Part shown: one piece after another, positions 1-11,809 of the stretch
How positions within the stretch are numbered: position 1 is the stretch's first letter
Layout: the number at the start of each line of letters is the position of its first letter
From: Polysphondylium violaceum
Taxonomy: Eukaryota; Evosea; Eumycetozoa; Dictyosteliales; Dictyosteliaceae
Assembly (NCBI GenBank): GCA_000277445.1
Contig: AJWJ01000087.1
Coordinates: forward strand, 1-59,875
Direction of reading: 5' to 3'
Length of the DNA: 59,875 nucleotides
The notes under the pieces: model-generated
Seen by the model: only the letters and a program-made list of their open reading frames with translations
Told to the model about the DNA's origin: nothing
The model's database searches: none
Position numbers and translations under genes: made by a program

Positions 1-209
1 CTTTTGTGCCAAATATAACCAAATCTGTTGTTTTAGCAACAAATTTTTATATACTCTAAACCATCAGCAGCAATAGCAAACTCAGAAGTTGTATATAAAA
101 AAAAAAAAAATTGTTTTGATTTTTTGTAAAAAAAAATCAATATCACAAATATCATCTTATATATATAAAAAGAAAGAAAGAAAAAGAAAAGAAGAACAAC
201 AAGATAAAA

Positions 210-1469
210 ATGGTGTTAACTTCTAAACAAAAGGAAGAGCTAAATGGGGCGATTTTAGATTATTTAGAGACGTCAGGATATAAATCAAGCATTGAAGAGT
301 TTAAAAAGGAAACCACCACAGAATTGGATCCAAAAAAGAAGGGATTGTTGGAAAAGAAATGGACATCGGTGATTAGACTACAGAAAAAGGTATTGGATTT
401 AGAGGCAAAGGTAGCACAGTTGGAGGAGGAACTAAACAGTGGCGGCAGAGCAGGCGGTGGTGCCAGAAGAGGAAAAGAGGATGCCTTACCACGTCCACCC
501 GAAAAACATACACTCACAGGACACAGAAACTGCATCAATAGCGTTAAATTTCATCCAACGTTTTCATTGTTGGTGTCTGCTAGTGAGGATGCCACCATGA
601 AGGTATGGGATTTTGAGAGTGGCGAGTTTGAAAGAACGCTCAAGGGTCACACCAACGCCGTGCAAGACATTGATTTTGACAAGAATGGCAATATGATGGC
701 ATCGTGTTCGGCAGATTTAACGATAAAATTATGGGATTTTCAAACATATGATTGCCTAAAGACACTGCACGGTCACGATCACAATGTCAGTTGTGTAAAG
801 TTTTTGCCTAGTGGTGATCAATTGGTCTCGAGTTCAAGAGACAAGAGTATTAAAGTATGGGATGCCTCAACAGGCTATTGCACAAAGACACTGTTGGGTC
901 ACGAAGATTGGGTCAGAAAGGTGATTGTTAGCGAGGATAGTAGTTGCATTGCCAGTTGTTCAAACGATCAGACCATCAAGACATGGAATCTCGTCAAGGG
1001 CGAGTGTTTGTCGACATTTAGAGAACATACCCATGTCGTCGAATGTTTGGCATTCTCACCGGCAAACATTGTCGAAATCCCCGGCTCACTATTGTCTACT
1101 CCCGACGGAAAGAGCAAGGTCAAAGTCGGTGCCGGCGGTAATTTGGTAGGTCAGTGTGGCTATTTGGCCACTGGTTCAAGAGATAAAACAATCAAAATAT
1201 GGGAATTGGCCACTGGTCGTTGTTTGGCCACCTATATAGGCCATGACAATTGGGTGAGGGCTGTCCGTTTTCATCCTTGTGGAAAGTTTTTACTCTCTGT
1301 CAGCGACGATAAAACTATTAGAGTTTGGGATATTGCTCAAGGTAGATGTATAAAAACAATCAATGAAGCTCATAGTCATTTTATCTCTTGTTTAGATTTC
1401 TGTATACAAAACCCTCATATTGCCACCGGTGGTGTTGATGATGTAATTAAAATTTGGAAATTGGGTTAA
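210..1469 (+). CDS. lis1: Lis1, dynein regulator (LisH + WD40)
   Basis: Single-exon gene for 419 aa. An N-terminal LisH dimerisation motif (about residues 7-39) is followed by a short coiled coil (about 50-80), a Gly/Arg linker, and seven WD40 blades (about 100-419) with repeated GH...WD signatures such as [20 protein letters not shown] and [10 protein letters not shown]. Length and order match the Lis1/PAFAH1B1 family, which binds cytoplasmic dynein and with NudE links it to microtubules, centrosome and nucleus. The ATG sits in an A-rich context (aaaATG) typical of these amoebae, directly after an A/T-rich leader. The family's insertion in the next-to-last blades is present (about residues 290-318). 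Nothing looks broken. Identification is secure from conserved sequence and length. Confidence 0.97.
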   Translation: MVLTSKQKEELNGAILDYLETSGYKSSIEEFKKETTTELDPKKKGLLEKKWTSVIRLQKKVLDLEAKVAQLEEELNSGGRAGGGARRGKEDALPRPPEKHTLTGHRNCINSVKFHPTFSLLVSASEDATMKVWDFESGEFERTLKGHTNAVQDIDFDKNGNMMASCSADLTIKLWDFQTYDCLKTLHGHDHNVSCVKFLPSGDQLVSSSRDKSIKVWDASTGYCTKTLLGHEDWVRKVIVSEDSSCIASCSNDQTIKTWNLVKGECLSTFREHTHVVECLAFSPANIVEIPGSLLSTPDGKSKVKVGAGGNLVGQCGYLATGSRDKTIKIWELATGRCLATYIGHDNWVRAVRFHPCGKFLLSVSDDKTIRVWDIAQGRCIKTINEAHSHFISCLDFCIQNPHIATGGVDDVIKIWKLG

Positions 1470-2103
1470 TTTTTTTTTGTTTTTTTTTCTCTGTATATCT
1501 ATGGATATAGATATAGGTATATATATATCAAATTAAATAATCAATAGCAATAGTAATAATAATCAATAATCAATAATCAATAAACAACACAGCGACAACA
1601 ATAACAGTAATATAATCAATAATAATCAATAATCAATAATAGTTGTAGTAAATTTTATATCTTTTGTGAAAAAAATAATAATAATTAATTAATTAATAAT
1701 AATAATAATAATAACAATAATAAGAAACTCATGTATATGTGTAGTTATTTCGAATTAAATAAAAATAAAAAATTACATATATATAATCAAAATTGTATTT
1801 ATTTTATTTATTAATCCGTATTCCAATTCTTTTAAAAATTAATTTAGAATCATAATGATCATGATTATCTATATGTTTATAATTGATAAATTATTTTCTG
1901 GAAATTATTTAATCTCCTAATGAATGTGGGAATATCGAGATTTAAACAAATTATATATTTTCAATACTAAATGAAAAGACACAATTAATCCTTTTGTTTT
2001 TAAAAAAAAAAAGTATAAATAGAATTTAATATATAGACATCATCATCATCATCAACAACATTTTACCTCTTTTAGGATTCTATCATCTTCACACAAAACA
2101 ATC
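1470..2103. other. Intergenic region with TATA-like box
   Basis: This AT-rich stretch holds the lis1 3' end (AATAAA-like signals near 1755-1775, simple AAT/CAAT repeats) and the promoter of the next small gene. TATAAATA at 2014-2021 lies about 83 nt before that gene's ATG, after an A-run, and is followed by a CAT repeat. No coding or structured RNA was recognised. Confidence 0.5.
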
Positions 2104-2412
2104 ATGATTTTTAAAAATTTATCCACAATTTCCAATCCTTTAAAAGAAATTTCATCTAAAACACTTGTCAACCAATCATCCATGCCGACAAACAAGAGTG
2201 GAGTTGACTTGAATGCTTGTTGGTATGTTCAAGGAATTGGAGGTAAGGAAATGATAGATCTCTTTTTCTCATTATGATTGGAGGTTCGAACGATACTAAT
2301 AACAAAATACTATTCTATAAACACAATAGGTCCAGTAATTTGGGTAAACGATAATGCCAATCCACATGTATCTTATCAAAGCCTGCCCCCCAAAAATGTA
2401 TTTTATTGCTAA
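2104..2412 (+). CDS. Small dictyostelid protein, hssA/2C-like N-terminus (2 exons)
   Basis: Predicted exons 2104-2242 and 2330-2412, joined across an 87-nt GT-AG intron; the splice completes a Gly codon. The product is about 73 aa. It opens with MIFKNLSTISNPLKEISS, which resembles the M-x-F-x-S-I-S-S-I-S-N-P opening of Dictyostelium hssA/2C-type small developmental proteins. It lacks their Gly-rich body and instead continues with CWYVQG, IWVNDNANPH and ends in Cys. A TATA-like box lies about 83 nt upstream. The short leading exon plus one intron and this N-terminus are typical of abundant small dictyostelid genes, but I cannot assign a function. No ATG-initiated open frame covers both exons, so the gene is easy to miss. 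Confidence 0.6.
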
Positions 2413-3892
2413 GGTGAATAGTGTCTCATAGCACCATCCTCTTTTCTGTACTACCAAATAAAATGTAATTGTAATTATTCCGCAAATCAATCATCATGCG
2501 GGGTCGATGATGTTGACAAAAGTCTTTTTTTTTTCAAATTATTGTAAATGTAAATCATGGAATTGACACATGACTTTTTTTTTTTTCTTTCAAACAATAT
2601 AATTGGTCTCATGGTGAAGAAGTGGATTGCATTGAATTCATTATTAAAAACACTAAAAGTTGTATTTTACAATTAAATAATTGATGATGTATCTCGATAC
2701 AGTTATAAATTTAAATGCGTGACCTTTTCATACTCTGGGGGTTATAGCGGTAAAAAAAAAAAAAAAAAGCTCTCACACCTCTCAAAAGCCACGATTTGCC
2801 TCTGCGTCGAAAAATTCAAAAAAAATTATATGAAAAAAAGTTCCCCAAAAAATATCTGATTTTTTTTATTTTATTCAAAATTGAAAAAAAAAACTCAATA
2901 ATATCTTGCACGCACACACCCTCCCCCATCTTCTCTTTACTTTTTTGTGTTGTTGATGAGCCCCCCATACTAATCTGATCTCTGTTTTTCTGTGTTAAAA
3001 GATTTCTCACCACTCTTGAAATATTCCCTTCATTAAGGTATCACAAACAAATACAATACACACACAAAACAGAGAATATTCACACACGCTCACTTCACTC
3101 AAACACCAACATCCATCATCATCAATCAGTAATACACTGTACATTATACTTTTAGTAAAGGGTATAAGGTTTAAATAATTGTTGGTGTGTTTGAACAACT
3201 CTCTATTTATCTATATATCATATATTATCTTTGTCAGATACTGTATATTACCCACCCACACCTATATATAAACATCATCGTTTGATCGATTGTGTGAATT
3301 GTGTGGTATCTTTGTTATAGTACTATCTTTGGCCATACATTCAACCCCCATCAACCTCACCCACCCACAGTCTATTTATTATCCATCTATCTCATTTCCA
3401 GAATTTTTTTTTTTTCTACCAATATTGATAATCATTCACCAAAACCAAACTCTCACACACTCACTTCATCATAAACATATCCAGCAGCACACACATATTT
3501 ATAAACATTTGATATTTATAGCAAGAAAAAAAAATAATAATTTTTTTTATAAAAAAAAAAAGATCTTTTTTCCTCTCTCCGCTTAGATAAAAGGGTTATA
3601 AGTGTGACCTCTTTTTAATTTGTTTTTTTTTTTTTTTTCTATTTATTTATTATCATCAATACACAAAGTGTACATTATAGTCGCCCCTCACCCACACTCA
3701 CACCAACTTATATAACAATCAAAACTAGTTGTGTTTAAAAATAAACACACAATCCACACCCCGCTCTGTTGTAACATACTTTAAACAAACAAACAAACAA
3801 CCACCAACCAACACCTACACTCATCATACCTCATCCCATATACAATTATTTAATTTATTTATTTACAACAACAACACCAATAGTAGTATAAA
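2413..3892. other. Long intergenic region, probable roco5-like promoter
   Basis: About 1.5 kb of low-complexity AT-rich DNA with A and T homopolymers (2750-2770, 3400-3420, 3530-3560, 3620-3640) and CA-rich tracts (2910-2930, 3055-3125). A 28-codon open frame near 2598-2684 has coding-like composition but no acceptor or ATG. No gene or RNA is supported. Confidence 0.5.
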
Positions 3893-6800
3893 ATGGATGA
3901 AAAGAAAAAAGACAAGAAAAAAGATAAAGAGCAAAAGAAAAAGGATAAAGAACTAAAAGAAAAAGAAAAAAAAGATAATAAGGAGAAGGAAAAGGAAAGG
4001 GAAAAAGAAAGGGAAAAGGAAAAGGATGATAAGAAAAGTGGATTGCTAAGTTCAATTGGAGGTTGGGTAGGTGACAAATTAAATACACCAACTACTCCAA
4101 CATCCAACCCACTTCCACCACTTCCACCAATACCATCGGCATCAACTCCGGTACTTTCAACTCAGGCTACTCAAGAAAATCATAAAAAAGCAATGGAGTT
4201 TTGGACAACGACCACAGCATCCACTCCAACTTTAAATATATCGAATAGTTCACTCAATACTACTAATCCAAGTAGCGGTAGTAGTAATAGTAGCAGTACT
4301 AGTAGTAATAATAATTCGAGTAGTAGTAATAGTTTAAATGTCAAAGAAAAGACAACATTGGGGAACAGTGGCGGAAACATTCCAACCAAAGAATCATCCC
4401 CAACCAACAGTAAAAGAAATGTAGATAATAGTAAAGATAGTAGTAGTAATAATAATAGTACCAACAATATCGATCCAAATGGTGCAATCGATGAGAACCG
4501 TAAAAAGTTGGTATCAAATTTAGCACAGTTTCTAGCGAGTTATTCAGAAGCTATTAAAGTAACAATAGATGTATTTTATTCACCACTGAAAAAGAATGAC
4601 AATATATTGTCTCACGACGAAGTGAAAAGTATATTTTCAGCCATTGAGCCCATTCATGGTGTAAATCATGTGATCAATGAAGATTTTAAAAAAGCACTCA
4701 ACAATTGGAATCCAACAACCCAAGCATCAATATTATCAACATTTGCTCAATTTGTAAGTAGACTCAGATTATATAAAGTTTAGAGTAAGAGTATTGTTTA
4801 TATTAATACGATATTACAACAGATTGGATTTTTAAAACTTTATAAAGTGTATGCATTACAATACAACTATAGTTTATCAATGTTGTGTTCATTGGCATTT
4901 AACAACACTAGATTTGACGAGTTTGTAAAGAAGGGTGAACAAAAGTTGGTAGATTTAAATTACAAGTTGGCAGGTATTGTCACATTACCCAATAACTCTT
5001 CATCGATGAAACCAGTGAGTTTGTCAGAGATTCTTGGCACACAGTATGAGAATACTGTCACCACCACAACCACCACATCATCATCAACATTTTCAGTGAC
5101 AGGTTTAAGAAAAGTTACAAATGTATCGGGTGGTGGTACCAATAGCGTATCTGGTAAATTTACACAAGAGTATACATATTCAACATTGCCATCATTGTTG
5201 TTACTTCCAATTCACTTTTTAGCTAGATTTCATCAATTCTTTAAAACTCTTGTCGATTCAATAGCTGTGCTCAGTCAAGATTATAAACCATATCAAAAGT
5301 TATATAAACAAATTGGTGTAGTAGTACGTGAGATTGTCAATGAATCTTTAAATATAAACAAGGTCATTTCAATTTCAAAATCAATTAAATCTCCAACTAT
5401 TGGTTTATTTAATGTAAGTTGCATTTGTTATTTATTTAACAATACTACCATATGATGATGATGATGATAATATACTTACACTAATCAATGAATATATAGA
5501 GTACAGAAATTATTCAATCTAGAAGATATTTAAAAGAAGGCACACTTATTGAACAATTTAATAATCAAAGAACAACTTATTATACATTTTTATTTACAGA
5601 TATAATGTTGTTTACTGAAAAGATTGAAGATTCATCAACTCCAACCGCTACATTTATACCCTACGAAGGTTCTTTATATTTATTGAAAAAGTTGGAAAGA
5701 ATTTCATCCATTCAAATTGACGATGTTGAGCTTGGCTTTGAATATAGAAAGGGTTTTCAATTAAAGAGTAAAGATAATTCAATATTTTATATGACTTCCT
5801 CTGAAAAGGAAAAGAGTAATTGGTTTCAAGCAATTTCACAGGCTGTCCACAAACACATTTCCAGTGGAGTTGGCAGTAGTTTAGCCTCAAATAACAATAG
5901 TAGTAGTAGTTTAGACGACGATGACGTTGAAGAAGAGGATCTTAAAGATATTGGCGGTTTGGTAAAATGTGTTGCCAATGGATCCAGATCAAAGATCGAG
6001 TTGTCTCCAGCGATACTGAAATCATCTACCGATCCCAAACCTTTGTTTACCGCATTGGCTTCCTCGCAAATTGTCAATCATTTGGTCTTTACGCCACTGT
6101 CAATGAATGACAAGGTCATGCAAATGACTCTTAGTATGATGTCGATCAACAAGAGCATTGGACGTCTGTGTTTGAGTCAAAATTCAATCAACGACAATTG
6201 TGCTGCCGCGTTGGGCGATATGTTGCGTTATAATCACACACTGATGACATTGGAATTGAGCGATAATTCCATTTCCGACAAGGGGTTCATTGCGTTGGTG
6301 GATGGCATATTATCGCATCCATCCATTTCAATCGTTAGTTTTACATTAAATCAAGTGACAGACGTCGGTGCCAAACATATTTCCAAATTGATTAGATTTA
6401 ATCAAACTTTAAATGCACTCTATATGGACGACAATCCCATCAGCACTCCATTGGCCAACGAGCTGATGGATCTTTGGGTTCAAACTCAAAACACTGTCAT
6501 GTCTTTATTGGTGTTTTCCAACATCACTCCAGAGTACAATGAAAAGATTAAAAACAAAATCAAGTCTATCAAATCTCGTTTGGAAAAGAAAAAGAAAACA
6601 CCATCTGCAACAGCATCCACAGCATCAACAGGTTCATCTACATCACCACAACCAGCATCAAATACCAACAAAGCAATCACAACAACCACCACACCAAGTA
6701 CAGGTAAAGGCAATTTATTGGATCTCAGTTATTTGGACTATCCAGAGATTACAGTTCAACTTTTAAACAAGCTAAACATGTTAAACTTGGATAATAGAAG

Positions 6801-9800
6801 AATTGGTGATTTAAAGGAATTGTATTTGGATCACAACTGCATCAATAATGTGCCAGCAAATGTGTTTAGGGAGCTCAAGAATCTTAGCATTTTAGATTTG
6901 TCAAACAATCAATTGTCTAGTATACCCATCGAGGTATCTGAGCTAAAGGAGCTTAAAGTATTGAATTTGTCTCACAACAATTTAACTAATCTCCCAAATG
7001 AAATTGGACAATTGGTCAAGTTGACTCACTTGGACATTGGTTTTAATTTCATTGAAACCATAAATACAGAGGCTATCTCTAATCTTGTCAATCTCCGTAT
7101 CCTGATGATGCAAAGAAACTATTTCAATCGTTTGCCCACAAGTTTATTTGCAAAGCTACCCTTGTTAGAGTCTTTTTCAATCAGTGGATCACCCTGCTTC
7201 CATCCATTGAAACAAAGAGTCTATGAAGCCATTGCCACAAGAGCTACCAAAGTCGATTTCTCTGATAGCGGTGTCACTTGTCTACCCATCGAGATTGGCT
7301 CGATTGCCAATCTGGTCGAATTGGATCTCTCCAACAACCGTATCAAAGACTTGCCACCCCAAATTGGCAAGCTTGTCAATCTCACCTCTCTCAACATTTC
7401 ACACAATCTCATTGAGCAGTTGCCATGGCAAATCTCAAAATTGGAAAAACTAAAGTCACTCTCCATCTCTGGCAATCCCTTGTCGTTTGATGTCAAGTTG
7501 AATCTACCCGACGTCATGGCGGGCGAAGACTTGAATGCCCTCCTTAAGTATCTTAGTTTCTCAACCTCGCGTGACCAATCGTGCATGCGTATGAAGTTGA
7601 TGTTGGTCGGCCAAGAAAACGTCGGAAAGACCAGTATTGCAAAGTGCCTTAAAAAAGAGATTATCCCCGTGAGCAAAAAGTTTCGTCAGACCATTGGGCT
7701 CGGCACCAAAAAGTCCAAAACACCCACTCTTGCCGAATCAGAGGCCTTTACCCCATCAGGTGCTATTAATCCGCTAAACACCACGCTCAACATCAGTACC
7801 GACGGTATCAATATGGACGACTGGCGACCACCCACTGAAGACCAGTCCCCACCAGTCACATTCTCTATCTGGGATTTTGCAGGCCAAGAGGTCTACTACA
7901 GCACCCATCAGTTCTTTATCAGCAGCAGATCGGTGTTTATCGTCGTGTTTGACATGTCGTTGTACAATCCCGACGAAACCTCTCGTGTGCCCTACTGGCT
8001 CCAATGCATTGAGGCGTTTGGAGGCAGTTCACCCATCATCTTGGTCGGCACGCATTTGGACGAACTCCCCTCGGGCACAGAGATCTCGCAGATCACTGCC
8101 GACATTCACAACAAGTACTTTACCAAGTTTCCCAATCTCAAACTCTTTCTCCCCGTTTCTTGCAAGTCGGGCAAAAACATAAACAAACTCCAAAATCACA
8201 TTGTCAAGCTGGGCAAGTCGGAAAAGAAGTTGGGTGATCTCTACAGTCGTGCATACTTTCAATTGGAATCACTGATCCTCAGCGAAAGGGAGATGAATTC
8301 ACCACCCATCATCACATTCCAAGAGTTTTCTGAAATGGCCATAAGCTGCGGCATTCCCTCGACCTCGATTCCCCACGCCGCCGATTTCTTGAAAGAGTTG
8401 GGTATCATTGTCTACTTTGATGACCTCAAGAGCGGACTTGACCAATTTATATTTATCGACCCACCCTGGCTCACCAGACTCATGGCCACCATTATCACCA
8501 GTAAGCCAAACTTTGTTCAATCTGGTGTGTTGGAGCAAAACAATCTTCATCAAATTTGGAAAGCACCCGATTTCCCTCAATATCTTCATCATGTCTTGTT
8601 GGCCATCTTGCAAAAGTTTGAAATCATTCATCCCCTACCTGATCCCAAATCGGTAAACAAAACACCCATACCTCCCACCCCGTCCTCATCCAAGCCAAGC
8701 AATTCATTGGTGTCTCGAACTAAATCAAACTTTTTAAATGCTGTTAGTGCTACTGGTGGTGCAAGCGGCAGTGGTGGTTCATTATCCAAAGGATCTAGTT
8801 TAAATATTGTAAAGAAATTGGAACAAGCAACCAATACGAGTAATAACAGCGGCAGCAGCAGTAGCAGTAGCAATAGCACAGATTCATCTTTGGTGCCCAA
8901 GATTAGCACAAAGTATTTGGTACCCGTGCTTTTGTCAGAGGATAGATTAAACTCGATTGAAAAGACCCTCGATGAAGCAAGAAAACAAAACAATGGAGGT
9001 ATATTGGAAAGAATTTATCAATTTGAATTTATACCCGTTGGTTTGTTTAGCAAGTTGATGATTAGAACCATGCATTTCACCACAGTGAAGGAGTATTGGA
9101 AACACGGTCTCTTGGTGAGTAGAGAGGATGCCCAATGCTTGATTGAAAGTCAGAGCCATTTGAATCAAATCAACATCAAATCTTGGGGCAAAAATGCATC
9201 CAATCTCCTCAGATTCATTGTCGAGACTGCCGAGGTGTTGATTGACGGTTGGTATAAACTAAGACACCAATTCTTGGTGCCTTGCAATTGTGCCCACTGT
9301 ACCAGTGCCTACTTAAACACTGACCACATGACCATTGGATCCAGTGTGGGCGGCAATCTAATGACCCAATCGCGTGATTCTGCTGGCAGCAGCTCATCGC
9401 CCACTTCATCGGCTCTCTCTTCCTCAAGCAACAACATTGGCAACAGTGGTTTGAGCAGCACTACAGGCGATCCCAATTCCACCGCCGACACCATCTCTGA
9501 AGCAGACCTTGATTTCACAGACTACTTTGACGGCGATTCCGTGTCTCCCGGAGGCACACTCAAGAGCAAGAGAAAAAAGAACCCTACTAAATTCCTCACA
9601 CTCTATAAAACCAAACAAAAGAGCTCTAAAGAAAAACAACCCGTCAATCTCAGTCAGATCTCCAACTTGATCAACCAAACCCTCTCTATGAATCTTGGCA
9701 ACAAGTATGACCCCAGAACCCTGTTTTTGTATGAAGATATTGAAAGATCTTTTCTCTCAAAGAAATACGAGATGCTTTGTCGATCTCCCTACACGGGCGA

Positions 9801-11562
9801 AGAGACCATGGTCCCCTTGGGATCGATGGTTCCAGAGTTGGTCATGTCTGATATTGGACCCAACTTTACCCTCGAATACAAAGATCTCGAGATCATTGAG
9901 CAGATTGGTGAAGGTGGCTTTGGTATTGTTTACAAGGCCAAACTTCGTGGTCAAATTGTGGCTGTAAAACAAATTGCCCTCACTGGCAACAGCCAGGCCA
10001 ATGCCGAAGACATTTACCGTGAGTTTAGAAGAGAAGTTTGGCTGTCCAACACCCTCACCCACAAGAGCATTGTCTCGCTCAAGGGTTATTGTCTGGACCC
10101 ATGTTGCATTGTCATGGAGTTTATCTCTAATGGCACTCTCTATGGATACCTGAGAAAAGGCCTCACCATTCCCTGGTCTCTCAAGGTCAAGATCGCCCTC
10201 AATATCGCCGACGCTATCAAATACCTTCATGGCTTTAATCCAAAGATTTGTCACAGAGATCTCAAGTCGCCCAACATTCTCATGCTCTCTGATCTCTCTG
10301 ATGGCGCCGAGGTTGTTTGCAAGGTGTCTGATTTTGGTGAAACTCGTGCCGTGGTAACCAGTGCTCTTGGTCGTGATAAACTTTCCAATCCAATTTGGCT
10401 TTCACCAGAGATTATGCGTGGTGAAGAGTATACTGAAAAGGCTGATGTCTATTCCTTTGGTATTATCTTGTGGGAAATTCTCACTGGTCTCTTGCCATTT
10501 GATGAATTCCCAGTGGCTCATTCTTCATTTATGTATCAATTGGAAGATGAAATTATGAATGGACTCAGACCCACCATACCACCTGATTCTAATCAAGACT
10601 ATACAAATTTAATCAAAGATTGTTGGCAAAATGATCCATTAAAAAGACCTGCTTTCCCTGAGATTTACCAAAGATTGTTAAATATGCAACCAAATGGTGG
10701 TATTACTAATAATAGTAATACTAATAGCAATACTAGTAGACCTAAAGCCTCAACTATTTTTAGTAATGTTAATAATATTAATAGTAGTAATAGTAATAAT
10801 AATAACAGTAGTGTTTCTACTCCAACTCCTCTTAAACCAGTGAATAGTACTCCATCTGTAACACCTAGTAGTAATAGTTTTGAAAAACCTAATCCCCCAC
10901 TTGTTAGAAAATTAACTCAAAACTTTAACCAACCAACTAATAGTAGTGCCAACAATAATACAAGCACTCCAACTATTACAACAACCACTACCAGTCATAC
11001 ACCATCACAACCAAAACCTCCAGTTGTTAAAACATTACCAATTACTCCATCTCCAATTGTTGGAAAACCACCAGCAACTCACTCACCTACTTTAACTGCT
11101 GTTCCTGCTTCAAAACCTCCACCTCGTCAATTACCAAAGACACCAAGTACCATGGGTTTATTAGATCGTTCTGCATCAGCCTCATCATTAAATTATACAC
11201 CATCCTCATCAACACCCAATCATACATCACCACCAGCTAAAGCATCTTCATCAGTTATTCTTAAACCATCACCTTCTCAGAGTAATATGTCTAAGCCATT
11301 GCCAAAAGTGCCAGGTGTTGGCGGTAGCACTGCTGCTCCTGCTCATCCAATTGTACCAAAATTAAACAGTCCACTTGTTGCATCATCCAAAGTATCACTC
11401 ATTTCACCCTCATCTGCTTCAACAGGTTCAAGTACTTCTCATCCACTTAAACCATCAGCATCAACCACATCTATTCCAACCACTCAATTGAATAGTAGTT
11501 TACTTAGACCAACTGGTAGTCAATTATTTAAAAAGCCTCCCGCTAGCAATCCTCCAAAATAA
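3893..11562 (+). CDS. roco5: Roco-family kinase: RhoGEF(DH)-PH-LRR-Roc-COR-TKL kinase
   Basis: Three exons (3893-4753, 4823-5413, 5500-11562), all phase 0, give 2504 aa. Order: Lys/Glu-rich start (1-45), Ser/Asn linker, DH domain (about 205-480), PH (about 485-600), leucine-rich repeats (about 660-1165), Roc GTPase from about 1185 (P-loop GQENVGKTS, G3 WDFAGQE, G4-like THLDE), COR (about 1400-1860), and a tyrosine-kinase-like domain (about 1945-2215) with GEGGFG, VAIN-loop Lys in AVKQI, HRDLKSPN and DFGE. The catalytic residues look intact. A Ser/Thr/Pro-rich tail of about 290 aa has proline clusters. Within the family, a DH-PH front end on LRR-Roc-COR-kinase matches what I recall of D. discoideum Roco5; the paralog name rests on that architecture. 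Likely a GEF-GTPase-kinase relay in cytoskeletal signalling (inference). Codons in 7250-8500 are strikingly C/G-ending compared with the AT-rich ends. Confidence 0.9.
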
Positions 11563-11809
11563 ATTGATCTCTCAAAAATCAGATAATATATATTATTTAA
11601 AAAATTATATTTGCTCAAATACCTCATTACCTTTTTCCAATCAAGTCTCTCAATGAAAATTTTGACAAGCCATTTTAGATTTTTTTTAGGTTTTGAAAAT
11701 ATCTTAGGAATTTAAAAAATTTCAATCTAAGATTTTTTTTTTTTAAAATTTTTCTTTTTCCATTTATGATAGTGATAATATATATATATTAATTGAGATA
11801 GTTTATATT

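Noticed and set aside
2598-2684. Open frame YNWSHGEEVDCIEF... after a T-run, possibly a lost exon.
   Set aside because: No AG acceptor between the T-run and the frame, no start codon, no family match.
3855-4107. Minus-strand Phe/Pro/Ser-rich frames near the Roco start.
   Set aside because: Antisense of the Lys/Glu-rich repeat of the Roco N-terminus.
7221-7676. A 151-codon minus-strand frame inside the roco5-like gene.
   Set aside because: Shadow of the GC-rich LRR/Roc coding sequence, without family features or promoter.
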